In this document: one piece after another, positions 7,356 through 15,994 of the stretch
Numbering within the stretch: position 1 is the stretch's first letter
Layout of the letters: every line of letters begins with the position of its first letter
From: an uncultured Lachnospiraceae bacterium
GTDB lineage: Bacteria; Bacillota; Clostridia; Lachnospirales; Lachnospiraceae
Direction of reading: 5' to 3'
Assembly: GCA_910583895.1 (NCBI GenBank)
Contig: CAJTYJ010000007.1
Location: 1-48,951, forward strand
DNA: 48,951 nucleotides
The notes under the pieces: model-generated
The model's input: only the letters and a program-made list of their open reading frames with translations
The model's database searches: none
Told to the model about the DNA's origin: nothing
Made by a program: the position numbers and the translations under genes

Positions 7356-9338
7356 ATGGCAAGCAAGTATGATGGTCTGGCGCGGATTATTATCCAGAAT
7401 GTCGGCGGAAAAGGAAATGTGCTCAGTCTGACCCACTGCGTAACAAGACTTCGGTTCAGGCTGAAAGACGAAAGCAAGGCAAACACGGACGTGCTGAAAC
7501 AGACGGACGGGGTTGTGACAGTGATTCAAAGCGGTGGACAATACCAGGTGGTGATTGGGAACCATGTAGCAGATGTATACGATGTGGTAATGTCCATCGG
7601 CAAGTTTCAGACAGAAGGCGGTACAGAGGATACAGGGGCGTCAGGCGATGGTAAAAAACAGAATATAGGCGCTATGCTGATCGACACGCTGTCCGGTGTC
7701 TTTACACCGATTCTGCCGCTTCTGTGTGCAGCAGGTATCATCAAGGGCCTCCTGGGGCTTGCGGTATTTCTACTGGGTAATTCTTTCAAAGACAGTGGCA
7801 TCTATATGCTCCTGTACTCCATCGGCGATGGTTTCTTTTATTTTCTGCCGTTCATGCTGGCGTACTCGGCGTCTAAGAAATTCAAACTGGATTTCTTTAC
7901 AGGCATGACGCTGGCTGCTGCGCTGGTTTATGCGGAAGTAAAATTTCCGGCCATTGCAGGTGGGGATGCGGACCCGATCAAGGTATTGTTTTCCGGTTCT
8001 TTTATGGAGACCAGCGTGTACAAAACCTTTGCGGGAATTCCGATCATGTGGCCGAAAGCAGGTTATGGCTCTTCGGTAATTCCCATCGTATTTTCCGTAT
8101 GGTTTGGAGCGAAGGTTGAGAAAATTTGGAAGAATGTAATTCCGGATATTGTTAAAAGCTTTATGGTTCCGCTTTTGACGCTGCTGATTGTAGCACCGCT
8201 GAGCTTTCTGATCATAGGACCAATAGCGACCTGGCTGAGCAACGGTATCGGTGCTGCCTGCCAGCTGGTTTACAACATCAATCCCGCTCTGGCATCGGCG
8301 CTGGTTGCGTTTATCTGGCAGATTCTGGTTATCTTCGGTCTGCACTGGGGACTGGTACCCATTATGCTGAACAATTATCAGACGCTGCATTTTGACCGTT
8401 TTATTTCGGCAAATTTTGTTGCATCCTTTGCTCAGACGGCAGTCGTGCTGGCGATCTTTATGAAGACCAGAGATAAGAAACTGAAATCCATGGCGTTTCC
8501 GGCATTTGTTTCCGGTGTCTGCGGTGTAACAGAGCCGGCTATTTATGGTATTACGCTTCCAAAGAAGATTCCGTTCTATATTTCCTGCGGTGCGGCGGCG
8601 ATTGGAGGCGCTTTGATGGGGCTTTTCGGCGTGACCAAGTATATGTCCGGCGGTCTGGGGATTTTCGGGTTCCCGACATTTATTCCGCCCCAGGAGTCTA
8701 TTGACACCCTTGGTATTGCATCTGACCGTGTTCTGTATGATGTACAGATGTGTGCGGTCGTTGTTGTAATCACAATGGTGATTGCTTTTGCAGCTACCAT
8801 GTTACTGTATAAAGAAAACGTTGTAACGGCAGGAATCGGAAATAAAGAGAAAACAGTGTCGGCTGATAAAAAGGTGATTGCGGGCCGGGAAGGATTGGTT
8901 GCAGCACCCATCAGCGGCTATGCGATCCCTCTTTCTGAAGTCAGCGATGAGGCATTTTCCAGCGGCGTACTGGGAAAAGGAGTTGCGATTGTTCCGTCAG
9001 AAGGGAAGGTATATGCTCCTTGTGACGGCGAGATATCTACCCTCTTTCCGACCGGTCACGCCATTGGCATCACGGCCGACAACAAAGCGGAACTGCTTCT
9101 TCATATCGGTATGGATACGGTGAAGCTGGAGGGAAAATATTTTAATCCGAAGGTGGAGACCGGCACAAAAGTACATACAGGGGATCTGCTTCTGGAATTT
9201 GATCTGGAAAAGATCAAAGAAGCCGGTTACGATACGACAACGCCGGTTCTAGTTACCAATTATACGGATTTTGCAGATGTCTCCAGTGAAACAGACAGAG
9301 AAGTCACGGCTGGGGAGGATTTGATCTCGATTATTTAG
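7356..9338 (+). CDS. bglP: PTS beta-glucoside transporter EIIBCA
   Basis: Takes up beta-glucosides (cellobiose, salicin or arbutin type) and phosphorylates them during transport. The 660 residues carry EIIB first (about 1-90, phospho-cysteine C28 in SLTHCVTRLRF), EIIC (about 105-470, with FGLHWGLVPIMLNNY and CGVTEPAIYGITLP), and EIIA at the C-terminus (about 510-655, with LLHIGMDTVKLEGKYF holding the phospho-histidine and HTGDLLLEFDL). This B-C-A order is that of BglP/BglF. AAAGGAGG lies just before the ATG. It is the first gene of a three-gene operon under RAT control; exact sugar specificity cannot be read from sequence. Confidence 0.95.
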   Translation: MASKYDGLARIIIQNVGGKGNVLSLTHCVTRLRFRLKDESKANTDVLKQTDGVVTVIQSGGQYQVVIGNHVADVYDVVMSIGKFQTEGGTEDTGASGDGKKQNIGAMLIDTLSGVFTPILPLLCAAGIIKGLLGLAVFLLGNSFKDSGIYMLLYSIGDGFFYFLPFMLAYSASKKFKLDFFTGMTLAAALVYAEVKFPAIAGGDADPIKVLFSGSFMETSVYKTFAGIPIMWPKAGYGSSVIPIVFSVWFGAKVEKIWKNVIPDIVKSFMVPLLTLLIVAPLSFLIIGPIATWLSNGIGAACQLVYNINPALASALVAFIWQILVIFGLHWGLVPIMLNNYQTLHFDRFISANFVASFAQTAVVLAIFMKTRDKKLKSMAFPAFVSGVCGVTEPAIYGITLPKKIPFYISCGAAAIGGALMGLFGVTKYMSGGLGIFGFPTFIPPQESIDTLGIASDRVLYDVQMCAVVVVITMVIAFAATMLLYKENVVTAGIGNKEKTVSADKKVIAGREGLVAAPISGYAIPLSEVSDEAFSSGVLGKGVAIVPSEGKVYAPCDGEISTLFPTGHAIGITADNKAELLLHIGMDTVKLEGKYFNPKVETGTKVHTGDLLLEFDLEKIKEAGYDTTTPVLVTNYTDFADVSSETDREVTAGEDLISII

Positions 9339-9350
9339 AGGAGGAGAGTT

Positions 9351-10778
9351 ATGGGACGATTACCAGAAGGTTTTTTATGGGGTGGCGCTACAGCGGCAAA
9401 TCAGTGCGAGGGAGCATATGACGCAGACGGAAGAGGGCTTGCCAACGTGGATCTGATCCCGGCGGGCCCGGACCGGCGGTCTGTTATGGAAGGCACGTAC
9501 AGAATGCTGGAGTGCGAGGATGGATACCGTTATCCGGGACATGATGCCATTGACATGTACCATCATATGAAAGAGGATATTGCTTTGTTTTCAGAGATGG
9601 GATTTAAGTGTTATCGTCTATCCATTGCGTGGAGCAGGATCTTCCCAAACGGTTATGATGAGGAACCTAATGAAGCGGGGCTCCGGTTTTATGATGAACT
9701 GTTTGACGAGTGTCGAAAGTTTAGCATTGAACCGGTTGTGACCATCGTTCATTTTGATGCTCCGGTGGCCTGTACGAAAAAATTTGGTTCCTGGAAAAGT
9801 CGCGAGATGATCGGATGTTATCTGAAATACTGCGAGACGATCTTTAAACGCTATAAAGGAAAGGTCCGTTACTGGCTGACTTTTAATGAGATCAATATGA
9901 TTCTGCACCTTCCTTTTATGGCAGCCGGTATTCTCTTTGAAGAAGGAGAGAATGTGGACGAGTCCAAATACCGTGCGGCGCATCATGAACTGGTGGCATC
10001 CGCCATGGCCACAAAACTGGCCCATGAAATCGATCCGGAAAACCGGGTGGGCTGTATGCTGGCTGCGGGTCAGTATTATGCTTATACTTGTGATCCAAAG
10101 GATGTGTTTGCAGCTATGCAGAAGGACCGGAGCAACTATATGTTCATTGATGTTCAGTCAAGAGGCAGATATCCGGAATATGCCCGGAAAATGTTTGAGC
10201 GGAAGGGGTATAAGATCGGAATTACCGAAGAAGACGAGAAGATTCTGGCGGAATATACGGTAGATTTTATTTCTTTTTCCTATTATGCATCCAGGCTGAC
10301 TGCGGCGAATCCAGAGCAGTATGGAGAAACGAGTGGAAATGTGATGAAATCTCTGCGTAATCCGCATCTGGAAGCTTCGGAATGGGGTTGGCAGATTGAT
10401 CCGCTTGGACTGCGCATCACGCTGAACGCACTGTATGACCGGTATCAGAAGCCTCTCTTTATTGTGGAAAACGGACTGGGAGCGGCAGATACACCTGATG
10501 AAAACGGGTATGTGAATGATCAGTACCGGATTGCATACCTGAGGGCGCATGTGGAAGCAATGGAACAGGCGGTGAATGAAGACGGCGTTCCTCTTATGGG
10601 CTACACACCCTGGGGATGCATTGATCTGGTATCGGCGAGTACCGGAGAGATGCGCAAGCGTTATGGCTTTATCTATGTGGATAAAGATGACGCAGGAAAC
10701 GGAAGCCTGAAGCGAAGCAGAAAAGCATCCTTTGAGTGGTATAAGAAAGTAATTGCTTCCAACGGAGAAGAGCGGTGA
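9351..10778 (+). CDS. bglA: 6-phospho-beta-glucosidase (GH1)
   Basis: Cytosolic glycosidase that splits the 6-phospho-beta-glucosides delivered by the PTS into glucose 6-phosphate and an aglycone or glucose. The 475-residue GH1 barrel starts with the family signature LPEGFLWGGATAANQCEGAY. The general acid/base is E180 in WLTFNEINM and the nucleophile is E373 in LFIVENGLGA; YTPWGCIDLVSASTGEM near the end is the phospho-sugar-specific C-terminal loop region. Only 12 bp follow the PTS stop, with a GAGGAGGAG ribosome site in the gap. Confidence 0.95.
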   Translation: MGRLPEGFLWGGATAANQCEGAYDADGRGLANVDLIPAGPDRRSVMEGTYRMLECEDGYRYPGHDAIDMYHHMKEDIALFSEMGFKCYRLSIAWSRIFPNGYDEEPNEAGLRFYDELFDECRKFSIEPVVTIVHFDAPVACTKKFGSWKSREMIGCYLKYCETIFKRYKGKVRYWLTFNEINMILHLPFMAAGILFEEGENVDESKYRAAHHELVASAMATKLAHEIDPENRVGCMLAAGQYYAYTCDPKDVFAAMQKDRSNYMFIDVQSRGRYPEYARKMFERKGYKIGITEEDEKILAEYTVDFISFSYYASRLTAANPEQYGETSGNVMKSLRNPHLEASEWGWQIDPLGLRITLNALYDRYQKPLFIVENGLGAADTPDENGYVNDQYRIAYLRAHVEAMEQAVNEDGVPLMGYTPWGCIDLVSASTGEMRKRYGFIYVDKDDAGNGSLKRSRKASFEWYKKVIASNGEER

Positions 10779-11620
10779 TCATCAGGCAGGTCATCAATAA
10801 TAATGTACTGTTTGTAGAGGATAAGAACGGCCATGAGATGCTTCTGATGGGAAAAGGAATTGGATATAACAGGAAATCCGGAGAGCCGGCGGATGTGAAG
10901 GCAGCGCAGAAAGTATTTACCAGATTCGATAAAAAGCAGATTCTGAAGTTCAAAAGATTAATGGAAGAGATTCCTTATGAACATATGCATATTACAAATG
11001 AAATAGTAGAATATGCGCAGATCTCTCTTGGCAAGGAACTGGACGAAAGTATCTATCTTGCGCTGGCGGATCATTTGAATTTTGCTGTAAACCGGCTCCG
11101 TCAGGGAATCCGGCTGAACAATTCCATGCTCTGGGAGATCAGGCACTACTATAATCATGAGTACCGGATCGGACTGGAGGCCATTTCAATTATCCGAAAG
11201 TATCTGGATCTGGAGCTGCCGGTGGATGAAGCCGGATTTATTGCAGTGCATATACTCAACGCAGAACTGAATCTGGACATGAGCCATTCAAAAACCATGA
11301 CAAAGATTATCCAGGGCGTGTTGAATATTGTGAAATATCATTTTGGTATTGTGATCGATGAAGAATCGCTGGATTATGAGCGATTTGTGACGCATCTGAA
11401 ATTTTTTATTCAGCGGACCATGCACGATCAGGAGTCCCGGATCTGGGACAAGACACTGATGGATATGATTCGGAGTCAGTATGAGGATTCTTACGGCTGT
11501 GCAGAGAAAGTGGCAGAATATATGAGAAAGATGACGCCGTATGAGGTATCCGAGGAAGAGGTGGTGTATCTGACCGTACATCTTCAGCGGCTGCAGCAGG
11601 CATCAAAGAAAATCAGGTGA
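10775..11620 (+). CDS. licT: BglG/LicT-family transcription antiterminator
   Basis: RNA-binding antiterminator that stabilises the RAT hairpin at 7150-7176 when sugar is present. Residues 1-55 are the CAT-RBD (IIRQVINNNVLFVEDKNGHE then LMGKGIGY). Two PRD domains follow with the regulatory histidines phosphorylated by the PTS: YEHMHITNEIVEYA and LADHLNFAVNRLRQG in PRD1, GFIAVHILNAEL and VYLTVHLQRLQ in PRD2. 281 residues, normal length. The GTG start overlaps the glucosidase stop (GTGA), so it is the last gene of the operon and controls its own expression. Confidence 0.93.
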   Translation: MIIRQVINNNVLFVEDKNGHEMLLMGKGIGYNRKSGEPADVKAAQKVFTRFDKKQILKFKRLMEEIPYEHMHITNEIVEYAQISLGKELDESIYLALADHLNFAVNRLRQGIRLNNSMLWEIRHYYNHEYRIGLEAISIIRKYLDLELPVDEAGFIAVHILNAELNLDMSHSKTMTKIIQGVLNIVKYHFGIVIDEESLDYERFVTHLKFFIQRTMHDQESRIWDKTLMDMIRSQYEDSYGCAEKVAEYMRKMTPYEVSEEEVVYLTVHLQRLQQASKKIR

Positions 11621-11699
11621 AATCAGAAATTTACTCCCGTGAACAACGAGCCAAGTGGCTGCTTGCAGACATTTGGCGACTGCCGCGAGGGTCAAATAC

Positions 11700-11755
11700 T
11701 CCGCTGCTCTGCAGCGCTGCAAGTTTGATACTCTGTTGCTTGCAGCGGGGTTTTT
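11700..11755 (+). terminator. Probable terminator of the bgl operon
   Basis: CGCTGCAAG (11715-11723) pairs exactly with CTTGCAGCG (11739-11747), followed by GGG and TTTTTG. An alternative outer stem CCGCTGC/GCAGCGG is also possible. The flanks hold an imperfect direct repeat of about 25 bp (around 11690 and 11723). Another hairpin, CAGGACC/GGTCCTG, lies at about 11777-11802. The rest of 11621-11940 shows no gene. Confidence 0.55.
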
Positions 11756-11948
11756 GATTTATGCAGGTGAAATTTGCAGGACCGCTCATATGGGTGGTCC
11801 TGTAATTGATTTTTCACAGATTTATAGTGGAAATGATGCAGGTACTCTCTGTATGCCGGGAGGGATGAGGGTTTATGATTTACCATTCTGTGTTTCATAA
11901 AATATAGAAAGAAGAAGTATTACTGTTTTTGATGAATTGATTTCTGTT

Positions 11949-11994
11949 CATGTCAAAAGTGATGGTTGCTGTTTCCAGCAGGAAAGGCTATAAT
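11949..11994 (+). promoter_or_regulatory. proX/ybaK promoter with embedded inverted repeat
   Basis: TTGCTG (11966-11971) and TATAAT (11989-11994) are 17 bp apart. The inverted repeat TGCTG-TTTC-CAGCA (11967-11980) sits exactly where TGTTG-TTTC-CAACA sits in the azlCD promoter, and the surrounding 45 bp also match (CATGT.AAAAGT upstream, AAA.GCTATAAT downstream). Confidence 0.65.
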
Positions 11995-12022
11995 TGAATC
12001 AACAGGAGCGGAGGTATCCTTA

Positions 12023-12511
12023 ATGAATAAACAGGAAATCTATGCATATCTGAAGAGTCGGAAAATCTGGCATGAGATTACAGAGCACAAGGCGGTTTAC
12101 AACATGGAAGAGCTTTCGGACGTTGCTCTTCCCTATCCGGAGGCCGATGCCAAAAACCTCTTTGTGCGTGACGATAAAAAGCGTAATTATTATCTCATAA
12201 CCGTGAAAGGGGACAAACGGGTGGACTTGAATGAATTCCGGCAGAAACATCATACAAGGCGTCTGAGCTTTGCCTCAGAACAGGACCTTATGGATCTGTT
12301 AGGACTCATTCCCGGAGCGGTGACGCCTCTGGGCCTGCTTAATGATGAAGCGCGCAAAGTACAGTTTTTCCTGGATCGGGCGTTTGCGGATGCACAGGGG
12401 CTGATCGGCGTACATCCCAATGACAATACGGCGACGGTCTGGATGAAGACCAAAGATCTGTTAAATATGATCGAACAGCATGGCAATGAGATTTACATTG
12501 TAAAGATTTGA
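12023..12511 (+). CDS. proX: Prolyl-tRNA deacylase-like protein (YbaK/EbsC, ProX)
   Basis: Trans-editing protein of the YbaK/ProXp family that hydrolyses mischarged tRNA(Pro), typically Ala- or Cys-tRNA(Pro). The 162 residues fit. Characteristic segments are AKNLFVRDDKKRNYYLITVKG-like N-terminal strands, the K in RNYYLITVKGDKRVD, LLGLIPGAVTPLGLLND (the family G-x-V-T-P hallmark) and GVHPNDNTATVWM. The ATG at 12023 has GGAGCGGAGG upstream. It starts a run of seven same-strand genes with gaps of up to about 140 bp; its promoter resembles that of azlCD, linking two amino-acid-related functions. Confidence 0.85.
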   Translation: MNKQEIYAYLKSRKIWHEITEHKAVYNMEELSDVALPYPEADAKNLFVRDDKKRNYYLITVKGDKRVDLNEFRQKHHTRRLSFASEQDLMDLLGLIPGAVTPLGLLNDEARKVQFFLDRAFADAQGLIGVHPNDNTATVWMKTKDLLNMIEQHGNEIYIVKI

Positions 12512-12550
12512 AAAATCTGCTGAAAAATAAAAAATGAAAGAAGAGAAAAA

Positions 12551-13012
12551 ATGTTGACAAAACCCAAAAATGGATGGACCGATTTTAGTCTGGAAGGTAC
12601 GTTTGCATACGGTTTAAGCTATCTGGACGATATCGCGTTTGAATGGCTGGATCAGGCAATACACGGCTTGGAAACTCTGAGCCCTTTCTGTGTAAAAGGC
12701 TTTCTGGAACCGAACCGGATGCTTTGTATGGTCAGCTACTGGAACTGCCATATTATTGTGGAAGACGATGAACGGCGCCCTTTGAGACAGGAACAGATCC
12801 GAAGGGAGTATTCACATACCAGCATGATCGAATTCTGCAAATGTCTGTACAGTGATATCAGTGAGCATATAGATGCGTGGGTTTCTTTTGTGGACTATGT
12901 GGATGCCGATCCGGAGAAAAAAAGACAGCAGCTTTTCCAAAAGCTGGAAAAACTGAAAGAACTGATTGGACAAAGAGAAGAGTGTTTTGGAGAAAACCGG
13001 TGTTTTCTTTAG
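12551..13012 (+). CDS. Hypothetical protein
   Basis: 153 residues with no recognised domain and no signal peptide. The N-terminal half is aromatic (WTDFSLEGTFAYGLSYLDD, then MVSYWNCHIIVEDDERR) and the C-terminus is a charged helix (DPEKKRQQLFQKLEKLKELI). It lies 39 bp after proX and 51 bp before the next unknown gene, in the same orientation, so probably co-transcribed. The start is supported by AAAGAAGAG upstream. Function unknown. Confidence 0.7.
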   Translation: MLTKPKNGWTDFSLEGTFAYGLSYLDDIAFEWLDQAIHGLETLSPFCVKGFLEPNRMLCMVSYWNCHIIVEDDERRPLRQEQIRREYSHTSMIEFCKCLYSDISEHIDAWVSFVDYVDADPEKKRQQLFQKLEKLKELIGQREECFGENRCFL

Positions 13013-13063
13013 AGAGAGCTGAAAAAGGAAAGGCCCGTTTTCGCCGGGCGGTGAAAAATCGAA

Positions 13064-13579
13064 ATGTCAAATATCATATCATTTGATGAAAAGGTCACAC
13101 CGGATGACGATTCGCTTGCGATGTCAAACGGCGGAACCGATGTGCTGATCAGCGTTCTGGCGTTAAGCGGGTCCGTCCTTGCACAGACGGAAAATGAAAA
13201 GCGGCTGATGGTTTATTTATCGGAAAATGATCAGATCCGGGGCAGAGGGTGCGTTGGATTTGAGATTGTTGAGATGCCGTGGAACGGGGATACCTTTGAA
13301 GAAGACAAGAAGTTTATGAAGAAGGTCATACAAGGCGCAAAAAAGAAAACCGGCTGGGAAAAGCTGGATTACTGCCCGAATGAAGAACTGGTTTTCCGTC
13401 ACTTAAGAATTTTTGAACAACTGATCAACCGGATGACCATCCATGACATCCGAAAGGACGCATGGAGAAACTGGATCGCTGAGGCAGAAGAAGATGACCC
13501 GATCCATCGCGGTTTTCCGCGGTGTGAAAAGCACGGTATTTTTTTAACCTGCTTAGGGTGTCAGATATGCAACAACTGA
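13064..13579 (+). CDS. Hypothetical protein with C-terminal Cys cluster
   Basis: 171-residue cytosolic protein I do not recognise. Its most telling feature is the extreme C-terminus CEKHGIFLTCLGCQICNN, four cysteines and a histidine in a C-x8-C-x2-C-x2-C pattern that could bind zinc or an Fe-S cluster. The middle is mixed alpha/beta (LMVYLSENDQIRGRG, GFEIVEMPWNG). The ribosome site is weak (GGCGGTG about 11 nt upstream), and a hairpin GCCCG/CGGGC (13033-13049) sits just before it, which might influence translation. It lies in a run with nnrE, whose start is 17 bp after this stop. Confidence 0.65.
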   Translation: MSNIISFDEKVTPDDDSLAMSNGGTDVLISVLALSGSVLAQTENEKRLMVYLSENDQIRGRGCVGFEIVEMPWNGDTFEEDKKFMKKVIQGAKKKTGWEKLDYCPNEELVFRHLRIFEQLINRMTIHDIRKDAWRNWIAEAEEDDPIHRGFPRCEKHGIFLTCLGCQICNN

Positions 13580-13596
13580 ATTTTAGCAGGAGGTGC

Positions 13597-14277
13597 ATGG
13601 TGAAAAGACTGGCAACGACAGCACAGATGAAAGAACTGGACCGGACGGCCATAGAAGACTGGAAGATTCCGTCTCTGGACCTGATGGAGCGCGCGGCGGA
13701 AGCCGTTGCAAAACGGGTTCTGAAGATCGAAGCACAGACGGAGGGAAACAGACGGATCACGATTTTCTGCGGTCCGGGTAACAACGGCGGAGACGGAATT
13801 GCAGCAGCACGGCTTCTGATGCAGAGTGGCTGTAAGGTCTGTATTTATCTGGTGGGCGACCGGGAAAAGATGACACCGGATGCCCGTTTTATGGAGCAGA
13901 AACTGATGACTGCCGGCGGAGAGCTGAAGGAGTATGAGCCGGATTCTTCCGCGCAGCAGAAGTGGATCGAAAGCAGCGTGTGCATGGTTGACGCACTGTT
14001 CGGCGTAGGGCTGAAGCGTCCCATAACGGGAGACTTTCTGGCTGCCGTCCGTCAGATGAACCGGGTATCCTGCCCGGTGATATCCTGTGATATCCCGTCC
14101 GGGATAGACGGAGATACCGGGAAGATCCTTGGAGAGGCAGTCCGTGCGGACCATACCGTGACCTTTACCTGTTCCAAATATGGTCTGGAGCAGGGAGAGG
14201 GAAAGAGATATGCAGGAACCGTGGAGGTGGCACAGATCGGGATTCCTGAAGAACTGATCCGTCAGGCTCTGGGATAG
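13597..14277 (+). CDS. nnrE: NAD(P)H-hydrate epimerase (YjeF N-terminal domain)
   Basis: Repair enzyme that interconverts R- and S-forms of damaged NAD(P)HX so that the dehydratase can restore NAD(P)H. About 226 residues, YjeF_N only; the usual C-terminal dehydratase domain is absent, so NnrD would have to be encoded elsewhere. Motifs are MKELDRTAIEDWKIPSLDLM (N-terminal signature), FCGPGNNGGDGIAAARLL (cofactor loop), VDALFGVGLKRPITG and SCDIPSGIDGDTG, plus ADHTVTFTCSKYGL. The start is ATG 13597 or GTG 13600; AGGAGG at 13588-13593 gives better spacing to the GTG. Confidence 0.88.
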   Translation: MVKRLATTAQMKELDRTAIEDWKIPSLDLMERAAEAVAKRVLKIEAQTEGNRRITIFCGPGNNGGDGIAAARLLMQSGCKVCIYLVGDREKMTPDARFMEQKLMTAGGELKEYEPDSSAQQKWIESSVCMVDALFGVGLKRPITGDFLAAVRQMNRVSCPVISCDIPSGIDGDTGKILGEAVRADHTVTFTCSKYGLEQGEGKRYAGTVEVAQIGIPEELIRQALG

Positions 14278-14352
14278 ATAAAACGGTCAGGGAAAGACGG
14301 GAAGGTCCGGCGGGATATCCGGCGGCAAAAAACAATTCAAAGGAGTATACAG

Positions 14353-15123
14353 ATGCAACTGGTTCAAAGTGCAGCGAAAAACGAAAGAAAGTATGGGGGC
14401 TTTCCTTATGGTCTGGATCTGGATACCGGAGACTGGTTTCAGGTTTTTTCGGCCTGTCTGGGAAAGATGATGGCGATACAGACAGCCTGTAGTGAAATTG
14501 TGGTGAAAGGGCAGGACTGGAACGTGGATTTTTCAGAGGGAACCATACGGTTCGGAAACAGAACATATCCCGTTCAGTTTCTCGGTAGCGAGTCCGCATC
14601 CGGCAATACCTGGCTGTGGGGCTGGGAAAATATCAACGGATTTTCGGAAAAGATCATTCAGCTGGCGCAGCAGACAAGAGAAAAGGGAGAATACCTGGGG
14701 CTTAAGCCGCTGACAACGGCAGAATTTACACTGGATGATACATACAATGGGCATCATCTGTCCATTGTAACCTGCGGCCTGGCTGAAAAATACTGTTATT
14801 ACCGAGGACCGCATTCCGGCGGAGCAATCCTGGTTGCATTTTCAGATGTTCCGGATGAGGTGTTTGCGCCGGTGGATATTCATAAATTTATATCCATAAC
14901 CACCCAGTGCATACAGCAGTCTTTGGTGGATCACAGGCTCTTTGTGGAAGGGTTTCTATTATGGAATCATACAAAATACGACTGGAATGGGCATACATTG
15001 ACGGCTCATTTCGATCAGGACCTGAACATGGAGTTTGAACAGACAGAGAAATGCCTGCGGATCTGCTCCATGACAAACAGGCCGTCTGAGGCAGAAAGCC
15101 GCGAAACCGGAGACCAGACATGA
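14353..15123 (+). CDS. DUF6882-like hypothetical protein
   Basis: 256-residue soluble protein. The stretch NTWLWGWENINGFSEKIIQL and the preceding FGNRTYPVQFLGSESA are the kind of W-x-W-G-W pattern seen in DUF6882 proteins; assignment by eye, function unknown. A second half (DDTYNGHHLSIVTCGLAEKY, then RGPHSGGAILVAFSDVP) resembles the same family. AAAGGAGTATACAG precedes the ATG at a good distance. It sits between nnrE (75 bp) and the ACT-domain gene (52 bp). Confidence 0.65.
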   Translation: MQLVQSAAKNERKYGGFPYGLDLDTGDWFQVFSACLGKMMAIQTACSEIVVKGQDWNVDFSEGTIRFGNRTYPVQFLGSESASGNTWLWGWENINGFSEKIIQLAQQTREKGEYLGLKPLTTAEFTLDDTYNGHHLSIVTCGLAEKYCYYRGPHSGGAILVAFSDVPDEVFAPVDIHKFISITTQCIQQSLVDHRLFVEGFLLWNHTKYDWNGHTLTAHFDQDLNMEFEQTEKCLRICSMTNRPSEAESRETGDQT

Positions 15124-15175
15124 TTTTGCATGCTGTACATAATCCGGAGACAGACAAATGAGGGAAGGAGCCTGC

Positions 15176-15544
15176 ATGAACCTGAAAAAAATACCTGGTA
15201 CATTTTCGATCTGTAAAGTGACGGATTATTCACAGGTGAATCCGGACGCAGTCTACTGCTTTACCGGGCAGACGGAGGAAGAAAAATCTCTGGTCTGTCT
15301 CACGGAACATGTGCCTCAGAACACAACGGAGCGGGAAGATGGTTGGAAAGCGTTTCGGATTCAGGGAATTCTAGATTTTTCACTGATCGGAATACTGGCA
15401 AAAATCACATCGCTGCTGGCAGAGAATCAGATCGGTATTTTTGCCATATCCACCTATCACACGGACTATATTCTAACCAGACAGGAGCACTATGAAAGAG
15501 CACTGAAGATACTGGAAGCTGCCGGGTACAGGGTAGAAGCGTAG
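15176..15544 (+). CDS. ACT domain-containing protein
   Basis: 122-residue protein composed of ACT-type amino-acid-sensing modules: an N-terminal DAVYCFTGQTEEEKSLVCLT and a C-terminal ILDFSLIGILAKITSLLAEN followed by IGIFAISTYHTDYILT, the classic beta-alpha-beta with the conserved G-I-L-A/K and ISTYxTDY motif of the CASTOR/ACT_7-like group. Such proteins bind amino acids as regulators. The ATG at 15176 follows GGAAGGAG by 5 nt, better than the upstream ATG at 15158. The context (YbaK protein, shared promoter with azlCD) fits an amino-acid-responsive function, which is inference. Confidence 0.8.
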   Translation: MNLKKIPGTFSICKVTDYSQVNPDAVYCFTGQTEEEKSLVCLTEHVPQNTTEREDGWKAFRIQGILDFSLIGILAKITSLLAENQIGIFAISTYHTDYILTRQEHYERALKILEAAGYRVEA

Positions 15545-15619
15545 TTTCTGCCTAAACTGTGACGTACAGCTGACAAAAGTAAGTTTCAAATATGCTCTGG
15601 AGCGAAGATAACAAAAACT

Positions 15620-15661
15620 GCCCGGTACAAAAAATGTTTTCATAACGTTTTGTGCCCGGGC
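15620..15661 (+). other. Long hairpin upstream of small membrane protein gene
   Basis: GCCCGGTACAAAA (15620-15632) pairs with TTTTGTGCCCGGGC (15648-15661) with one bulged C and one G-T pair. No T-run follows, so it is not an obvious terminator. It ends 12 nt before the first plausible start codon of the next gene and may affect its translation or mRNA stability. Confidence 0.5.
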
Positions 15662-15685
15662 GAAGCGAAAGGAATGGATATAAAA

Positions 15686-15931
15686 ATGAAACACATGCTG
15701 CGTACATGGAGCAGCGCAATGCTGTTGGCCGGATGCATCGTATTTGCAGTCGGAGTCTATTACGAAATGATAAAAGCCGGAATTCCATATCAGGATCCGC
15801 CGCCTGCATTACAGATTCAGTATGCCGTCAACATGGGCATCGGAGAGGAACTTTGCAGGATCGGTTTTTTTACGATTCTGGCCGGTCTGGCTTTTCGTCT
15901 GGTGGTCTGGCTGCTTACAAGAAACAGATAA
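15686..15931 (+). CDS. Small two-helix membrane protein
   Basis: About 81 residues with two hydrophobic segments (SSAMLLAGCIVFAVGVYYEM and FFTILAGLAFRLVVWLL) joined by a polar loop with DPPPALQIQYAVNMGIGEEL. Family not recognised; possibly a small DUF-type inner-membrane protein. ATG 15686 is chosen because GAAAGGA (15667-15673) lies about 12 nt upstream; ATG 15674 directly abuts that site and is the alternative. It converges on the sigma/anti-sigma genes across a bidirectional terminator. Confidence 0.55.
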   Translation: MKHMLRTWSSAMLLAGCIVFAVGVYYEMIKAGIPYQDPPPALQIQYAVNMGIGEELCRIGFFTILAGLAFRLVVWLLTRNR

Positions 15932-15964
15932 AGGCTCTGCTTTCAAATAACAGAAGCAGAGCCT
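15932..15964. terminator. Hairpin between convergent genes (bidirectional terminator)
   Basis: AGGCTCTGCTT (15932-15942) pairs perfectly with AAGCAGAGCCT (15954-15964) around an 11-nt loop, immediately after the stop codon of the plus-strand gene and 30 bp from the end of the minus-strand gene at 15995. Confidence 0.6.
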
Positions 15965-15994
15965 GAGAGACAAAACAGAGTTGACGGATTCTGT

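Noticed and set aside
11655..11900. 81-residue open frame after the bgl operon
   Set aside because: It covers the terminator and repeat-like hairpins and has no ribosome site or recognisable sequence.
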